A DNA stretch of 64,000 nucleotides, from the NCBI GenBank assembly GCA_900312665.1, contig ONZQ02000006.1:186001-250000 (forward strand), given 5' to 3'. Both the position numbers and the translations under genes were made by a program. Shown one piece after another: positions 21,163 to 32,734 of this stretch. Within the stretch, counting starts at the first letter, position 1. Every line of letters starts with the position of its first letter. Below the pieces are notes generated by a model. The model worked only from the letters and a program-made list of their open reading frames with translations. It was not told the DNA's origin and searched no databases. The DNA is from Cephalotrichum gorgonifer (taxonomy: Eukaryota; Ascomycota; Sordariomycetes; Microascales; Microascaceae).

Positions 21163-23010
21163 AACTTAGGCCAGAGCTCAAGGGGGCCTCGCCGTAACGG
21201 ATCCATCCCACATTGGCTCCTTTCGTCTAATGTGACGGGATGGTGTGGAGACTTGCAAACATTGTGTAATATTGGTGTCTTTTGGCAGCGATGGATGGGA
21301 CTGGAGGGTAGCGAGGCGTGGAGGGGGTGAATTACACCGAAGCTGCATAATTCACATTGTCAACGAAGATGATTGATCCCTCGAGCTTTGACACTACTTC
21401 GAGTTTTCAAGAAATCATAATGACCTTTTGTTCTTTATTTGGCGCATAAGTCCTCGAGCAAACGAACGCGGGCGGGAAGTGTAGAATACGCGCCCCTCCA
21501 GTCCACATCACATTCCATCCCTACATCCTCCCTCCGCGCAACCAAACCCCAAGCTATTACATTGTCAGTTGTCTTGTACTTATATTGCCGAGTAATTACT
21601 GCTGTACAGTCACCCGCCCCTATCCATGTCATCTCCACTCCACCCTCCCAACCACTTGGTACATCTACAAGCACTGGGCCCCAAAACGGGCAGACGAGAT
21701 GGTGACCGGAAAACGGGCGTAGGATTCCGGCCGCGCTACTCCGTACGCGGAATCAAGATCTTTTTACAACGGGCAGGCTTGTGAGTCACGGTATAGTGGG
21801 GGTGTATACGTATGCTAAACGTGAACTTGGAGAACGGTAAGCATGGTACGGTTGTGTTTCGCGAAGTTGCGTCTTCGGCTCCTCAGAGTGGGGAGTGCAG
21901 GAAGTGGGATATCAGATATTGGAAAATGCGTCCATTCGTACACAAAACGCGCCTCGGCCATAGTTGCACATAATTGCACATAAGTGCAGATATTTCAACA
22001 CACGATGAATCACGGAGCAATTGAAGGATTCAAATGAAAGCTCTCGTTTATTATCGCAGCCGCTAACGGCGCAGAGCCGTATAAAACTTCTTTCGCCAAG
22101 ATTTTTCGTCCCAAGTGAGCGTCGAGAACGGTAATAATACAGAAAAGTCCCAACCGTGGCCACCGAAAGGGCCCGAACCATTTCCTCCGGCAGCTTCCTG
22201 GAGAGAGAGACCGTCGAGCCTCAAGCTCTACGTGGTCCTCTAGCCAAGCTTCTTGCCCTTGCTCTCATAAAGAAGGAAACCCGACATTGGACAGAACACA
22301 GGTTTTGAAAGAGGAAATCCGACAACCAAGTACCCCATATTCCGAAAGAAAAATCGACAAGACCCCAGCAGCGTGATGATACAAAGTTCCCGGGGGAAGA
22401 AAAAGAGCACCGTATCCATATGAAATAGAAACCAAACAATAGTCACGAGGAGAAAAAAAAACATGATCTGGGGATCGATCAACAGGTGGAAAAGGAGACG
22501 CCGCCAAACGTAGAGGAAACAGAAATCCAAATAGGCCACCAAAACGAAACGAAAGAGACAAGAAGGAAAACCGAAGAGAAGAGAGGAGGAAAACATGGAA
22601 TAGATGAGACAAAAAAAGATGAGGAAATGAGAAATAACGCCCCGAGCCCTCGTTCTTTGTAAACACAATCTTGGTTTGCTCGTATTTTCTTTTTTGCAAA
22701 TCGCGGGAATCCTGAAATGACCTCTATGTATCCGAATAAGAAGGGAGAAAAAGCCGGCTGAAACGAGGAGATGAGAAGTTGAAAAAATTGGGAGAGCGTA
22801 ATATCATTATGAGACCGGGGACGAAATATGAATAAGAGTGGATGTCGTCTGGGGAATGAGGCGAGATGGAAGACTGGTGGTGAGCGTGCGCGTGGAGAGT
22901 TTGCCTCTAAGAGTGGCGGTTGCTGCGAGGGGTAGATCTTCAAAGACGATGGGCGTTAGCATAATCTTGAAATGCATGATAAAAGAGGGCATCACTTCTT
23001 GGGACGGGAC
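21163..23010. other. Convergent spacer CSN12 / BTB gene
   Basis: 1.85 kb between converging genes. The part at 22200-22800 is purine-rich on the plus strand, that is pyrimidine-rich in the sense of the BTB gene, and yields long but hydrophobic, unrelated open frames. It is most likely the BTB 3' UTR or untranscribed sequence. Confidence 0.4.
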
Positions 23011-24024
23011 TCACGATGCCGCGGAGATGTCATCGACGTGGTTGCACAGCGCAACGAAGAGATCAAAGAACAACGGGGTGCCGCCGTTCCACATCTCAAG
23101 CTGCATCGTCCCACTGCGCTTGAAGGTTCCACGGCTCCGGATGATGAGAGCGAGGTAGTGGGCGCGCAGCTTGGAGTCAGAGTCGGGCGTGTTGGCGTAG
23201 GCGTAGCGGGCGGACGCGAGGATGGTGCTGCACTGGATTCCGGACTCTGAGGGGTTTCATCTCAAGTTAGAAGACGACACACTTACACGACGCATGTCTC
23301 AGGGTTTGACGTGAAGAGGGTGTTTACTCACGAAGTCCCTGCTTCCTCAGCGCAATCTTCTTCAGCTCCTCGAGTCCGTACTTCTCGCCAGCGCAGTATA
23401 TGACGGTATCCTTCAGCAGGTCCCCGTCGACGCTGTGGTGGTACACGGTCGACTCGATGGGGCGGTCGGCCTCAGCGGGCTCCAGCTCCCACGAGTTCCG
23501 CCTCTTGCTGTGCACGAGGCGCGGGTAGTAGTCCCCCTTGTACAGGAACTCCAGCACGGACGAGAATATCTCGGGCTCCTCGTCGGGCAGCGCGATCCGC
23601 CTCGTGTTGTTCCCCTCGGCGAAGTTGCGTTGCAGGGCGGCCTGGAAGAAGGGCGAGTGGCAGAGGACGTCTTCGTGGGCGGCAAAGAGCCTCTGTTCTG
23701 ACCCAACGACAAGGGTGGTTATGGCAGATGAAGGGTTGCTAGAAGTAGACGTGTGTCGTTAGAAACAAATGACCCGGAGATAAAACAGTTGAAAACAAAA
23801 CGCGAGTCGGAGTTTTCAAATGTTTGGAAAACTCACTTTGTGATGGGGGTATCGGGGTCATTAATAGTCATCGATCCAGTCGCGGCCCTGCGGCGGGAAG
23901 AATCGTGTCGTCGTTTCGAGACACCGGCCTCTTTGCTGAAGGAGGAGCTCGATTTGTTCACCTTGTAGCCCTTGGTGAAGCTCTTGGTGGTGGAATGGGA
24001 ATCTCGTCGTCGTGAGCTGAACAT
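23011..24024 (-). CDS. BTB/POZ domain protein
   Basis: Fungal BTB/POZ protein. Such proteins often act as adaptors for cullin-3 ubiquitin ligases or in transcription, but the role of this one is unknown. Exons are 24024-23837, 23738-23332 and 23246-23011, giving 276 residues. After a basic Ser-rich N-terminus the BTB fold begins in exon 2: TTLVVGSEQRLFAAHEDVLC, HSPFFQAALQ, RRIALPDEEPEIFSSVLEFL and YKGDYYPRL. A Glu/Ser insert and KDTVIYCAGEKYGLEELKKI follow. Exon 3 adds a helical region (STILASARYAYANTPDSDSK, RAHYLALIIRSRGTFKRSG) seen in this fungal subfamily. An upstream in-frame ATG at 24054 would add 10 residues, but the ATG at 24024 has the better context (AAAATG). Confidence 0.85.
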
Positions 24025-26065
24025 TTTGGCGTAACTTTCACGTTTATCATACAAATCGTCAAATCGTGTGATGGAATGATGCTGGTTTTCAGAATCAGGC
24101 TGGAAGGCGATGGAATCTGTTCGCAGGGAGAGGGGGAAATGAATATGGAGATGATAGAAATCCGGGGATGATGATGTTCAAAAAGGTGAAGGTAGAAGAT
24201 CTAGGCTACCAATGATGGCTACGACGATGTGAAGGCGACGGGCTGTTGGGCGAAAGTCCGTTTGTCGTAGATTTTACCTTACCTTCCAGGCTGCCAGTCT
24301 TCGCGTCTGATCCGGATGTTGGGAAAACGAGATTTCTAGTCACGGTCGGAGGGAGGGGGGGGGTGGTCTCTATATACTCGACGAGAAGGCAGCGGGTACA
24401 TTCGTGACCGAGGAAAATTTGGGCCTCACTCCCTAGCTTGATCAAAAAGGGGGGGATACAATGTAAGTGTGGTGGCCCATGCTGGGATCGGGGGTGCTTT
24501 TTGCCAGCGTTTTGCGGCGCCTCCGTAACTGAAGCTGGCTGTACAAGTTCCGTGATGTCCCCTTGTTCCGACACGCTCCGTCGCGTAAAGTACTTCTACC
24601 CCCCAATGCGAACCTTCCGCGGTATCAGCTGACCGTGAAAGTGGGGTGCTGGTAATTTGGTCGGGACGGTTTCCCAAGACAAAAGGTCGGGGGCTGAGTT
24701 CAGGGAGGGAACATGGGCCGGGACCAAGTCCAAGTTTCCCCAGTGGATTCACAGGGGGGATCCTGGCAAAGGAGCAAGGGGGGGTAAATGGAAATTGTGG
24801 AAACGCCGCAATATTGTGAGTCGTTGAGCCAGGGGGTGTAAGGCAGCAAACAAGGCAGGGCATCGTCAACAGGAGGAGTCGTGTACGTATTAGTCGTGAT
24901 ACGTTGATTGGGATGGCTTGCAAATACCAAAAAAACGGGAAAGGCTGGATGTCCGACTCACACACACCCCTGATAGAACCAATGAATCTGTGCCATTCCG
25001 TGAGGCTAGACAGGGGTATGGCGTTCAAGTGTCACCCACCCTCATGTCCCTCCCCTGCGCGGTGTGGTGTTCTCGTACTACAGGAGTGTACACCGGTACT
25101 TAGATACCTCGCATTAGCGCCTTAATATGGAAGTGATGGTTGGGAGTTTCACCACCACTTCAAGTGAACAAATGGTAGTCCCTCCATCTTGAATCGCTCG
25201 TGAACATGGCAATAAAGGGTCGAATATCTCGAAATGATTCGGAAAATGGAATTATACACCCAAGATCAACCCAATTGCCCCTCCAAAGTGCGGATTCGAG
25301 TTCGGCTGCTGCCTGTTCGCGTCCAGTCCTGGCATGGGCCTTGACAGAGCTTCACCGCGTCGGGTGGAGGCGCTCCATCACACTCACCCAAGTGGGAAGT
25401 TCATTCCCGGTCGAGATCCTCCGCCTCGGGCTGGAGGTCCAAATGGTAACCTGAGCCAGGGGTGCTATCGGCGGTGGGACGCAAAAGTAGTGTACATGTG
25501 AGTAGTACTGTACGAAGACTCCATGCCGAGTTGTGCAACAGCCTCCGTTTCCTCTGCCGAACTTCGGTATGAACCACGGTTCGTTGGAGCCTCGCTTGGC
25601 GAACAGGCACTTTGAGATCACATCACATCACACTGGCGCCTTGACATATTTCTACCTTTTTGAGTCGACGGGATCTCCTGTATTACTTGTCTTTTTACCC
25701 CGTTCAAGGACCGCGCAATTCCTCTTGCCCGGGCCGACTACGACGTATGAGGTGCTCCATGAGTGGAGATAAGGCTAGTTAAATAGGAGAAGACCAGGAA
25801 ACTGCTCGTCCGGACCAGGTCTCAAATGCACAGCAGTTCATTGCCATGACCATATCTTCGAGATCCGGAGTACGCGGGCCAGTGTTCTCTTGGTACGCTA
25901 GTACGAAAGGGTGGATACAAGTAATTACAAGACAAACAGATCCACCAGCTATCTGCAGCCACTTTAACCCCTGCCTTACTTTTGCGGTATTGTACCATCA
26001 CCTTGCAAGGATGCACCAAACCTTGCTTGTAATACTGCAACAAGGGGAGAATCCTCACGCGTACG
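24025..26065. other. Gene-poor spacer
   Basis: 2 kb between the BTB start and the 3' end of the hydrolase gene. The largest frame (24426-25028, minus) shows no family resemblance. No repeat or RNA gene is seen. Confidence 0.4.
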
Positions 26066-27306
26066 CTAAGCTGACCCATCATCCCCTGAGCTGACCTCCT
26101 GTCGCCTCCTAAGTGCCTCGGCGACATGTGTCTCAATCGCCCGCGTAACCGCTCTCTTCCCCTCCGCCCGAATCATCGCCTCATTGTGATACGCATTATG
26201 TACCACGGCCTTCTCAACGGGTAAACTGACTTCCACGCACCGTCCATAGATGCTCTCTGCGTGGCTGGGCGGTACGAGCTCGTCCCTCCCCGCTTCCAAG
26301 ATGAATATTCTTGGCGGCGGGACCTTCGCAGCGCTGCTCCGCTCAGCCAGGGTACCCATGTTCTTCCAGCTATCGAGGTGGTTCCGGAGGAATGGCCACA
26401 GATACCGATAAGGTATCCATTTCCCAGGATACACCGCCCCGAGCATTTCCTTGATCGATAGGAACGGAGTCTCTAGAATTATGGAATCTAGGCGTAATGT
26501 ACTTGGGAAGTTGCGTGATACAGCGAGGTTCGTGGCGAACCCCGATCCGACGCTCTGGCCCCAGAATATCAGGACGGGTGGCACGCTGCATTGCTCCAAC
26601 TCCTGCTCAGACCTGTCCGCGATCCAGCGGAGCGCCGCCTCCGCGTCCTTGTTGATCCCGCGCTCCGAGGCCCGCCCGCTTGACGTCCAGTATCCCCGAT
26701 AACTCAGGCAGACCATCGTGTACGCGTACTCTGCGGACTTGTCGTGGTCCCGTAGCACTCGGAGGACGGACGATAGGTCGGGTAGTCGCGGCGGGATGGA
26801 GGACGCGTTACCTGGTAGGAGTATAAGCACATTCGCTCCATCCTCTGCGATTTAAACGGGGATAGCTAACCCTGGAAGTAAAGAATATATACCGGGATAC
26901 GGCGGGCGCCCGTTGAGGCTTCAGGCAGCAGCTCGCGGTCCGCGCCTGCGCGGACCTCCGCTACGCAGAGGGCCAGCTTTGTATTATCCGCCGCGCGTAT
27001 CCTCTCCTCTCGCCATCGGATGCCGTAGCACTGGGATTCGTAGTCGGCGATCGTCTCTCGGCGAGCATTGGGCGGGAGGCCCGGTGTGTATATAATCTTG
27101 TTCTGGAAGACGACCATCATGGTGCACTTCCACACCCAGAGCGCGGCCAGGAGCCCGACGAAATACAGTGGCGGCATGAACACCGGGTTCAAATGGAACC
27201 TCCTCACCGGGGCTTGACACATCGGGCGCGGCCATGGCCGCGGTCGCGGGGGTAGAGGTAGGCGTGTCAGCCGGAGAGAGGCAGGGGGGAAGGGCCTCAG
27301 CGCCAT
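26066..27306 (-). CDS. Membrane-anchored alpha/beta hydrolase (Bem46/ABHD-like)
   Basis: Serine hydrolase of the Bem46 / ABHD12-13-17 type. These are lipases, thioesterases or depalmitoylases, and the substrate here is unknown. Exons are 27306-26871 and 26811-26066 across a 59-nt intron, giving 393 residues. An N-terminal arginine- and proline-rich segment precedes a transmembrane helix (PPLYFVGLLAALWVWKCTMM) and the conserved FQNKIIYTPGLPP. The splice rebuilds the oxyanion-region motif YFQGNASSIPPRLPDL. The nucleophile elbow is GQSVGSG (Ser about 232). The probable Asp is in EAGRDELVPPSHAE, with the His in NAYHNEAM. The protein is probably anchored in a membrane with the hydrolase domain on one face; topology is inferred. 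It is divergent from sds22. Confidence 0.88.
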
Positions 27307-28029
27307 TGTGTCGCCCGGGCCATCGTCTTCAGACGCACGAGAAGCGGATGGGCGAACGGGGATGAACGAGGATATTATTCCAGGTAGAGAGCTCTCTCAG
27401 GCTAAGCTCTGGACTGGCGGACTAGCTAGCGGGGAGGGAGGGAGAAGACAGCATGTGAAAATGCAGGCAGGGACCTGGATGGTGACCAATTTAGGAAGCA
27501 CCCGTTACAGTTCTGCGCTGCAGAATCTTTCACCGCCTACAGGATGGGTCAGATTTTATATTTTAATGTAGTCGAGAGAACAAAAGACTCGATTCGGGAA
27601 TGAGAATTAGATGGTAAAGGTACTTGTCGAACCTCGCCTTCGAACATATGCGACCAAAGTTCGGGCCGTAGCTCTGCAGCCTGAAAGTGTATTGCCGCCT
27701 GAGGGACAGAGTGGTATTTAGGTAGAGGATATTTTTAGGTGACGTCAACAAGCGGTATCCTGGCTAATAATTAATACGGCGGGGTACAAAGCCTGCTCCA
27801 GTACCCAAGCCCCTCCGCCAGCTCCCTGGTGGCTCTGGGCAGAGGCGAACAAAAGTTCAACTTCAACCCAAGCAACATCTCCAGCCACTCACCCTATCCT
27901 TGTCGCACACGATCTACTCGAACGGCGTCTCATCACCTACCCGCTAATCTCACCAAAAATTAGCTCTAATAACCGATCGCAACCCCTTTGTCGCTCTATT
28001 TCTGGCTTCACCCCCGCACGCGCCCAGCC
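27307..28029. other. Divergent promoter hydrolase / sds22
   Basis: 723 bp between divergent starts. No gene is seen in it. An in-frame upstream ATG at 27988 could extend Sds22 by 14 residues. Confidence 0.45.
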
Positions 28030-29391
28030 ATGACAACCCCTCCTCCGGAGTCGTCGGCGAAGCCAACTTCGCCGCGCCACATCGAACTCGAGGAATCCGA
28101 GGAGGTACGGCAGAGCCATGATGGCGAGACCAACCCGTCACCACTAAGGAACGACAAAGGGTGGGACGGCAAGCTGCGAGTCGAGCGGGTGGCTCTGGCG
28201 AACCCGGAGGCTATTTCGGACGAAGAGTACTCGGACGACGAGAACGTGCTACGGGGCGAGGTCGTCCCCGCCGACGAAGGTAGGTCGTTTACCACCCTAT
28301 TATACTGAAATAAACCGTTTTCGCCCGTTGGTCCGCGCGGAGTTGGTGGTGAACGACAACTAACAAACACTCCCCCTCCCGTTAAGACCTCCTCGATGGA
28401 GAGCCCCTCGACACCGAAGAAATTATCATCTCGCAGGCCCGGGTATCCTCCATCCCCGCCCTCCGCCTAGAGCGCTTCAAGAACGTCGCCCGCATCTGCT
28501 TCCGCCAGAACGCCATCCAGGAGATCGACGGGCTCTCCTGCCTCGCCGCGACCCTAAAGGACCTCGACATGTACGACAACCTCATTACGCGCATCCGGGG
28601 CCTCGAGGACCTCACGAACCTCACGAGCCTAGACCTGAGCTTCAACAAGATCCGCCACATCAAGAACGTGAGCCACCTCACGGAGCTCCGCGAGATCTTC
28701 TTCGTCGCGAACAAGATCTCCACCATAGAGGGCCTCGAGGGCCTGAAGAACCTGACCTCGCTCGAGCTGGGCTCCAACCGCATCCGCGAGATGCGGAACC
28801 TCGACTCCCTGACCTCCCTTGAGGAGCTCTGGATCGCCAAGAACAAGATCACGGAGCTCACGGGTCTCGCCTCCCTTCCCAAGCTCCGCCTCCTCTCCAT
28901 CCAGGCCAACCGCATCCGCGACCTCTCCCCGCTCGCCGAGGTCCCCGGCCTCGAGGAGCTCTACATATCCGACAACGCCCTCGAGTCCCTCGCCGGCCTG
29001 GAGGGGAACTCTAAGCTGCGGATCCTCGAGATATCCAACAACAAAATCTCCTCGCTCGAAGGCGCCGCGCCGCTGGTGAACTTGGAGGAGCTGTGGGCGA
29101 GCTACAACCAAATCTCGGACTTTGGCGACGTCGAGAGGGCGCTCGCGGATAAGAAGGCGCTCACCACGGTGTACTTTGAGGGGAACCCCCTGCAGCTGCG
29201 AGGGCCGGCGCTGTATAGGAATAAAGTCAGGCTAGCGCTGCCCCAGGTTTCTCAGATCGATGCTAGTACGTCTCTCCCCTTGCTATCTATCTATCCCTGC
29301 TCTTCCTTCGCTTTGGCCTTACACAGGGTCCAACTTGCCTACCTCACTTGCTAACGTCTCTTACTTCTACACAGCATATGTAAAGGTATAG
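28030..29391 (+). CDS. sds22: Sds22, protein phosphatase 1 regulatory subunit
   Basis: Leucine-rich-repeat regulator that binds PP1 catalytic subunits and controls their maturation and mitotic activity. Exons are 28030-28279, 28387-29265 and 29375-29391 (introns of 107 and 109 nt), giving 381 residues. The acidic N-terminus (SDEEYSDDENVLRGE) is followed by about eleven tandem 22-residue SDS22-type LRRs, for example LTNLTSLDLSFNKIRHIKNV, LKNLTSLELGSNRIREMRNL and LPKLRLLSIQANRIRDLSPL. The LRR cap NPLQLRGPALYRNKVRLALP comes next. The final exon encodes only TYVKV and the stop, the conserved C-terminus, and is easily missed. Strong G/C-ending codon use suggests high expression. Confidence 0.96.
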
Positions 29392-29867
29392 CAAGGCACT
29401 CATTCGACACATCCGACTGCCTTTTTCTTCCCTTTTTCTTTTCCTTTCTTTCGCTGGTCCCCTCATCATCATAGTGGACTGGGGCACCTCAACGTATCGC
29501 TTGGGTATCTCGGTCTCAACGGCCGCTCCCAGATGTTTCCCCCTCTTTTGAGCGTCAATAGCGGTATTAAAACCAGGCTTTACTTTATAAGGCACAAGGA
29601 CACGAATCATGAAACAAGAAGTTGTCATTTCGGGCAGTACCGGGTACAGAGCACGGCACTGCACAGGCGCATGGGAGTTGCATATGTCACAGGGTCATTT
29701 TCTTCGAATAGGGTACGGCTAGGGGGGGTTTAAACAATGCTTGTTTTGGTCTGCTCGCTCGCGCTTCAAGGTCTCATGGGATTCATTGCCCCAAAAAAAG
29801 AAATTGGCTTGAAAATTTATTGATTCATCAATTACATGTCGTGAGAGTACGTGGGGAAGAACACCTT
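29392..29867. other. Convergent 3' spacer sds22 / xylose reductase
   Basis: 476 bp between converging genes. No further feature is seen. Confidence 0.45.
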
Positions 29868-31569
29868 TTAACCGAAGATCCAGAGCATCTCGGTGGGGAA
29901 GTACTGGAATATCAAAGTCAGTAAGAGGCCTCAGATGGTCACGGGTCAAGAAGGTTGTTCCCGAATTGAGAGATGGAGATAAGAGGGTTGCCATGGCATC
30001 AAAGACTGGGCTGCATGTACTTACGTTAGGGGGCTGGTTGAAGCGGAGACCCTTGTCGAGGCCAGAGATGGTCGCGATCTCCTCCTCGGAGAGGTCGAAG
30101 GAGGTGCAGTCAAGGTTGAGGGCCATGACGTTTTCGCGGGTGGTCTTGGGGATAACGGCGAGGCCACGCTGCGTGGCCCACCTGAGGAGGATCTGAGAGG
30201 GCTCCTTGCCGTGCTTCTCGGCAATGGACTTGATGGTGGGGTTCTCGAGGAGGGGGGTGAGGCCAACGGACTGCTTCATGCCGAAGACGTCGAAGCTGGC
30301 GGAGCCGAAGGAGGAGTAGGCGGTGACGGCGATACCCTCGTGCTTGGCGAGCCTGATGAGCTCCTCCTGGACGAGGTAGGGGTGGTGCTCGATCTGGAGA
30401 GTGGCGGGGGGGATGGTGGCATGGCGGAGGAGATCGTAGAGGAGCTGGGCCTGGAAGTTGGAGACACCGATGTTCTTGGCAAGGCCCGACTTGACTAGGC
30501 CCTCCATGGCACCCCAGGTCTCCTGGATGGTGGCCTTAGAGCGGGAGACCTTGTCCTTGCCATCGACGTGCCAGCCGGGGGGGTAGCGGACGGCGGGGTC
30601 GACCCACTCAAGGGCGACGGGGAAGTGCACAATGTACAGGTCGAAGTAGTCAATGCCCCAGTCGGCGAGCTGCTTCTTGACAATAGGCTCGACGCGCTCG
30701 GCATCGTGGAAGGTGTTCCAGAGCTTGGAGACGATGAAGAGCTCCTCACGCTTCACGATACCCTCGGCGATGGCACGGGCAACACCCTGACCGCACTCAA
30801 CCTCGTTGCCATAGTCTGCGAGAATGTGTTAGAGAACATTTCCTAAAAGTTATGTTTTTATTTCCGGCCAAAGTAGGCTCGATTGACTTGATGGCACGGA
30901 ATAGCTCGACGGCAAGACGAGGGCGCGTCACTGGACTGGCCCTGCGACGATACCGGCCCGTGGCGGCCTAGCTGACCGTTGTCTTGCACTTGCAAATTCT
31001 AGACGGGTAAAATTTCGAGCTAGCTTGTGACGGTGACGGAGTGTAGGTCGCGCCCAGGCGGGATGCCAGCGACAGAGGGACCCCGCATGGCGGGGTAAAT
31101 GGAGGGGCCAACACCCGCCGCCCCATTTTTTGTCCCTACAGCCTGTATTGAATGCTCCTCCCTCGTCCATATTTTTCTTGTTCACGTGCGTGGTGAACTT
31201 AGCCGCTGCGGAGAAATTTCGCCCCGCACCCGAGTGCTAGGCAAGAGCATCACGGGCTAACGGCCGAGAGCCCTTTCTCTCGAATTTCCCAGGGGATTTC
31301 TGCCACGACCGTCGAGGCATGTGGGGCATAGACGGGAGGAACGAAGGGAAGGAGCTGGGTAGGAGCTGGCAACGACAGGGAAGGGAGCCGGGAAGGAGCC
31401 GGGAAGGATCTAGGTACTCACCACAGGCGCCGTCGAACAGACGGTATCCGGCCTTGATGGCGTTGTAGACGGTGTCGGCGGCGACGGGGTTGTCGACCTT
31501 CCAGAGACCGAAGCCCACCTGGGGCATCTCCGCGCCGCTGTTGAGCTTGATGTTGGGGACGGCCACCAT
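29868..31569 (-). CDS. xyl1: NAD(P)H-dependent D-xylose reductase (aldo-keto reductase)
   Basis: Reduces D-xylose to xylitol, the first step of fungal pentose catabolism (AKR2-type). Exons are 31569-31422, 30815-30025 and 29903-29868, giving 324 residues, the usual length. The start MVAVPNIKLNSGAEMPQVGF is typical. The catalytic tetrad is visible: Asp46 in RLFDGACDYG, Tyr51, Lys80 in FIVSKLW and His113 in LYIVHFPVAL. Further matches are IGVSNFQAQLLYDL, LQIEHHPYLVQEEL and the cofactor motif IPKTTRENV. The last exon supplies YFPTEMLWIFG. Intron 1 is 606 nt, unusually long for this genome, and carries paired CreA-like sites. The same reading frame continues upstream to an ATG at 31752 with a presequence-like segment (see findings). 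Confidence 0.93.
30816..31421 (-). other. 606-nt first intron of the xylose reductase gene
   Basis: Bounded by a GTGAGT donor (31421) and CGCAG acceptor with a CTAAC branch. Contains an inverted pair of SYGGRG-type sites at 31081-31086 and 31090-31095, which could bind the carbon repressor CreA/Cre1. I infer possible regulation from the motif only. Confidence 0.7.
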
Positions 31570-31896
31570 TTTGAAGTGTGGTTGTGTGTTCTCGGGGGTA
31601 TAAGTAGGACGGGTCGAGAAGGCTCGTGATGGTATCAGTTGGCTGGGGGTAGCAAACTGTCGGACTGGGGAGATTTTCGGAATGGAGAGGGAGAAGAGAC
31701 GAGGAAGATGGATGGCACGGAGGCAGGTATGACGGACAGAGGATGCTGCCATTTATGTATTCGCATGGAGAGGCGGCGCATGGCGGATGGGACCTCAGAT
31801 ACATTTATTTATAAGAGGGGTTCTAAGATGGACCCGGGAAGCTAGGCGGGCACCCCCCCGATCCCACCCACACACCCCGTCGTTCGTTGCCATGAG

Positions 31897-31922
31897 TACT
31901 CGCACTAGTACTAGTGCGAGTA
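31897..31922. repeat. 26-bp perfect palindrome
   Basis: The half-site TACTCGCACTAGT is followed immediately by its exact reverse complement. It lies about 330 bp upstream of the reductase ATG at 31569 and 145 bp upstream of the alternative ATG at 31752. Confidence 0.9.
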
Positions 31923-32734
31923 GAGTAGGTCGCTCCGGAGTATTCGTACCCGCGCAAACCACACCCCTCCTTGGCCCAATCCCTCCATCTTCGCGTGGGA
32001 TAGAGGCCCGGCGGGGGAGGGGCAGCAACATTGAATGGGATGGGATGGATGCTGCAGACACAGACGGGATGCGGTCCAAGCCCAAGCTCCAGCGTCACAA
32101 ACCCATCCAACCCCCACCAAACAAACCACAGCACACACACACTATCGTACAGCCCCTCGGCCCAAGATGCAACATTATTCGTCCGCCTACAACCTCAGTC
32201 CCCTCGTTAATATGCGAGTACGGGCAGCCAGAGAAAAAAAAGGCACACGAGTGTACCTGGGTGTTCGGGACTGGTTCCCAAGCCATGCATGCTCATGCTC
32301 TTTGCCTTGGAACGTACTTCTGTTACGTCTCCTCCCGCTCCCGACACCATGCTACAAGCCGACAAACAAAATAATACAATAACTATCACCACCCCTCCTA
32401 TTTGATGTAAACCCCACCTTGCATACTTGCGTTACTTGCATACCGAACATGCTGTTGGCGGGGCCCTTCCCGGGTAATTTGATACTGGACTTATACGTGG
32501 CCTAGTTAGTCTCGGGACGACCGATCAGCTTGGCGGGGTGAGTGACGTTGGTTTGGCCCAATCGTAGTATCCATAATAACCCTCGCCCCTCGTCCGGGCC
32601 GGGTTGCGGAGGTGAGGGGCAGAGAGATATCTTGGATAGTCTGTGGAGAGGAGGCAGGCATTGATCCAAGATTGGATTCGAGCGCTTCGTACCAGTCTCA
32701 AGCGCAATTTTGTACAAGTAGCCCCGTGTGCATG

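Noticed and set aside
22479..22943. 154-codon hydrophobic minus-strand frame suggestive of a membrane protein
   Set aside because: Its hydrophobic, Phe/Ser-rich character comes from a pyrimidine-rich stretch. Three overlapping frames look alike.
24426..25028. 200-codon minus-strand open frame
   Set aside because: No recognisable domain, mixed composition typical of chance frames, no splice or start context, and nothing to suggest conservation.
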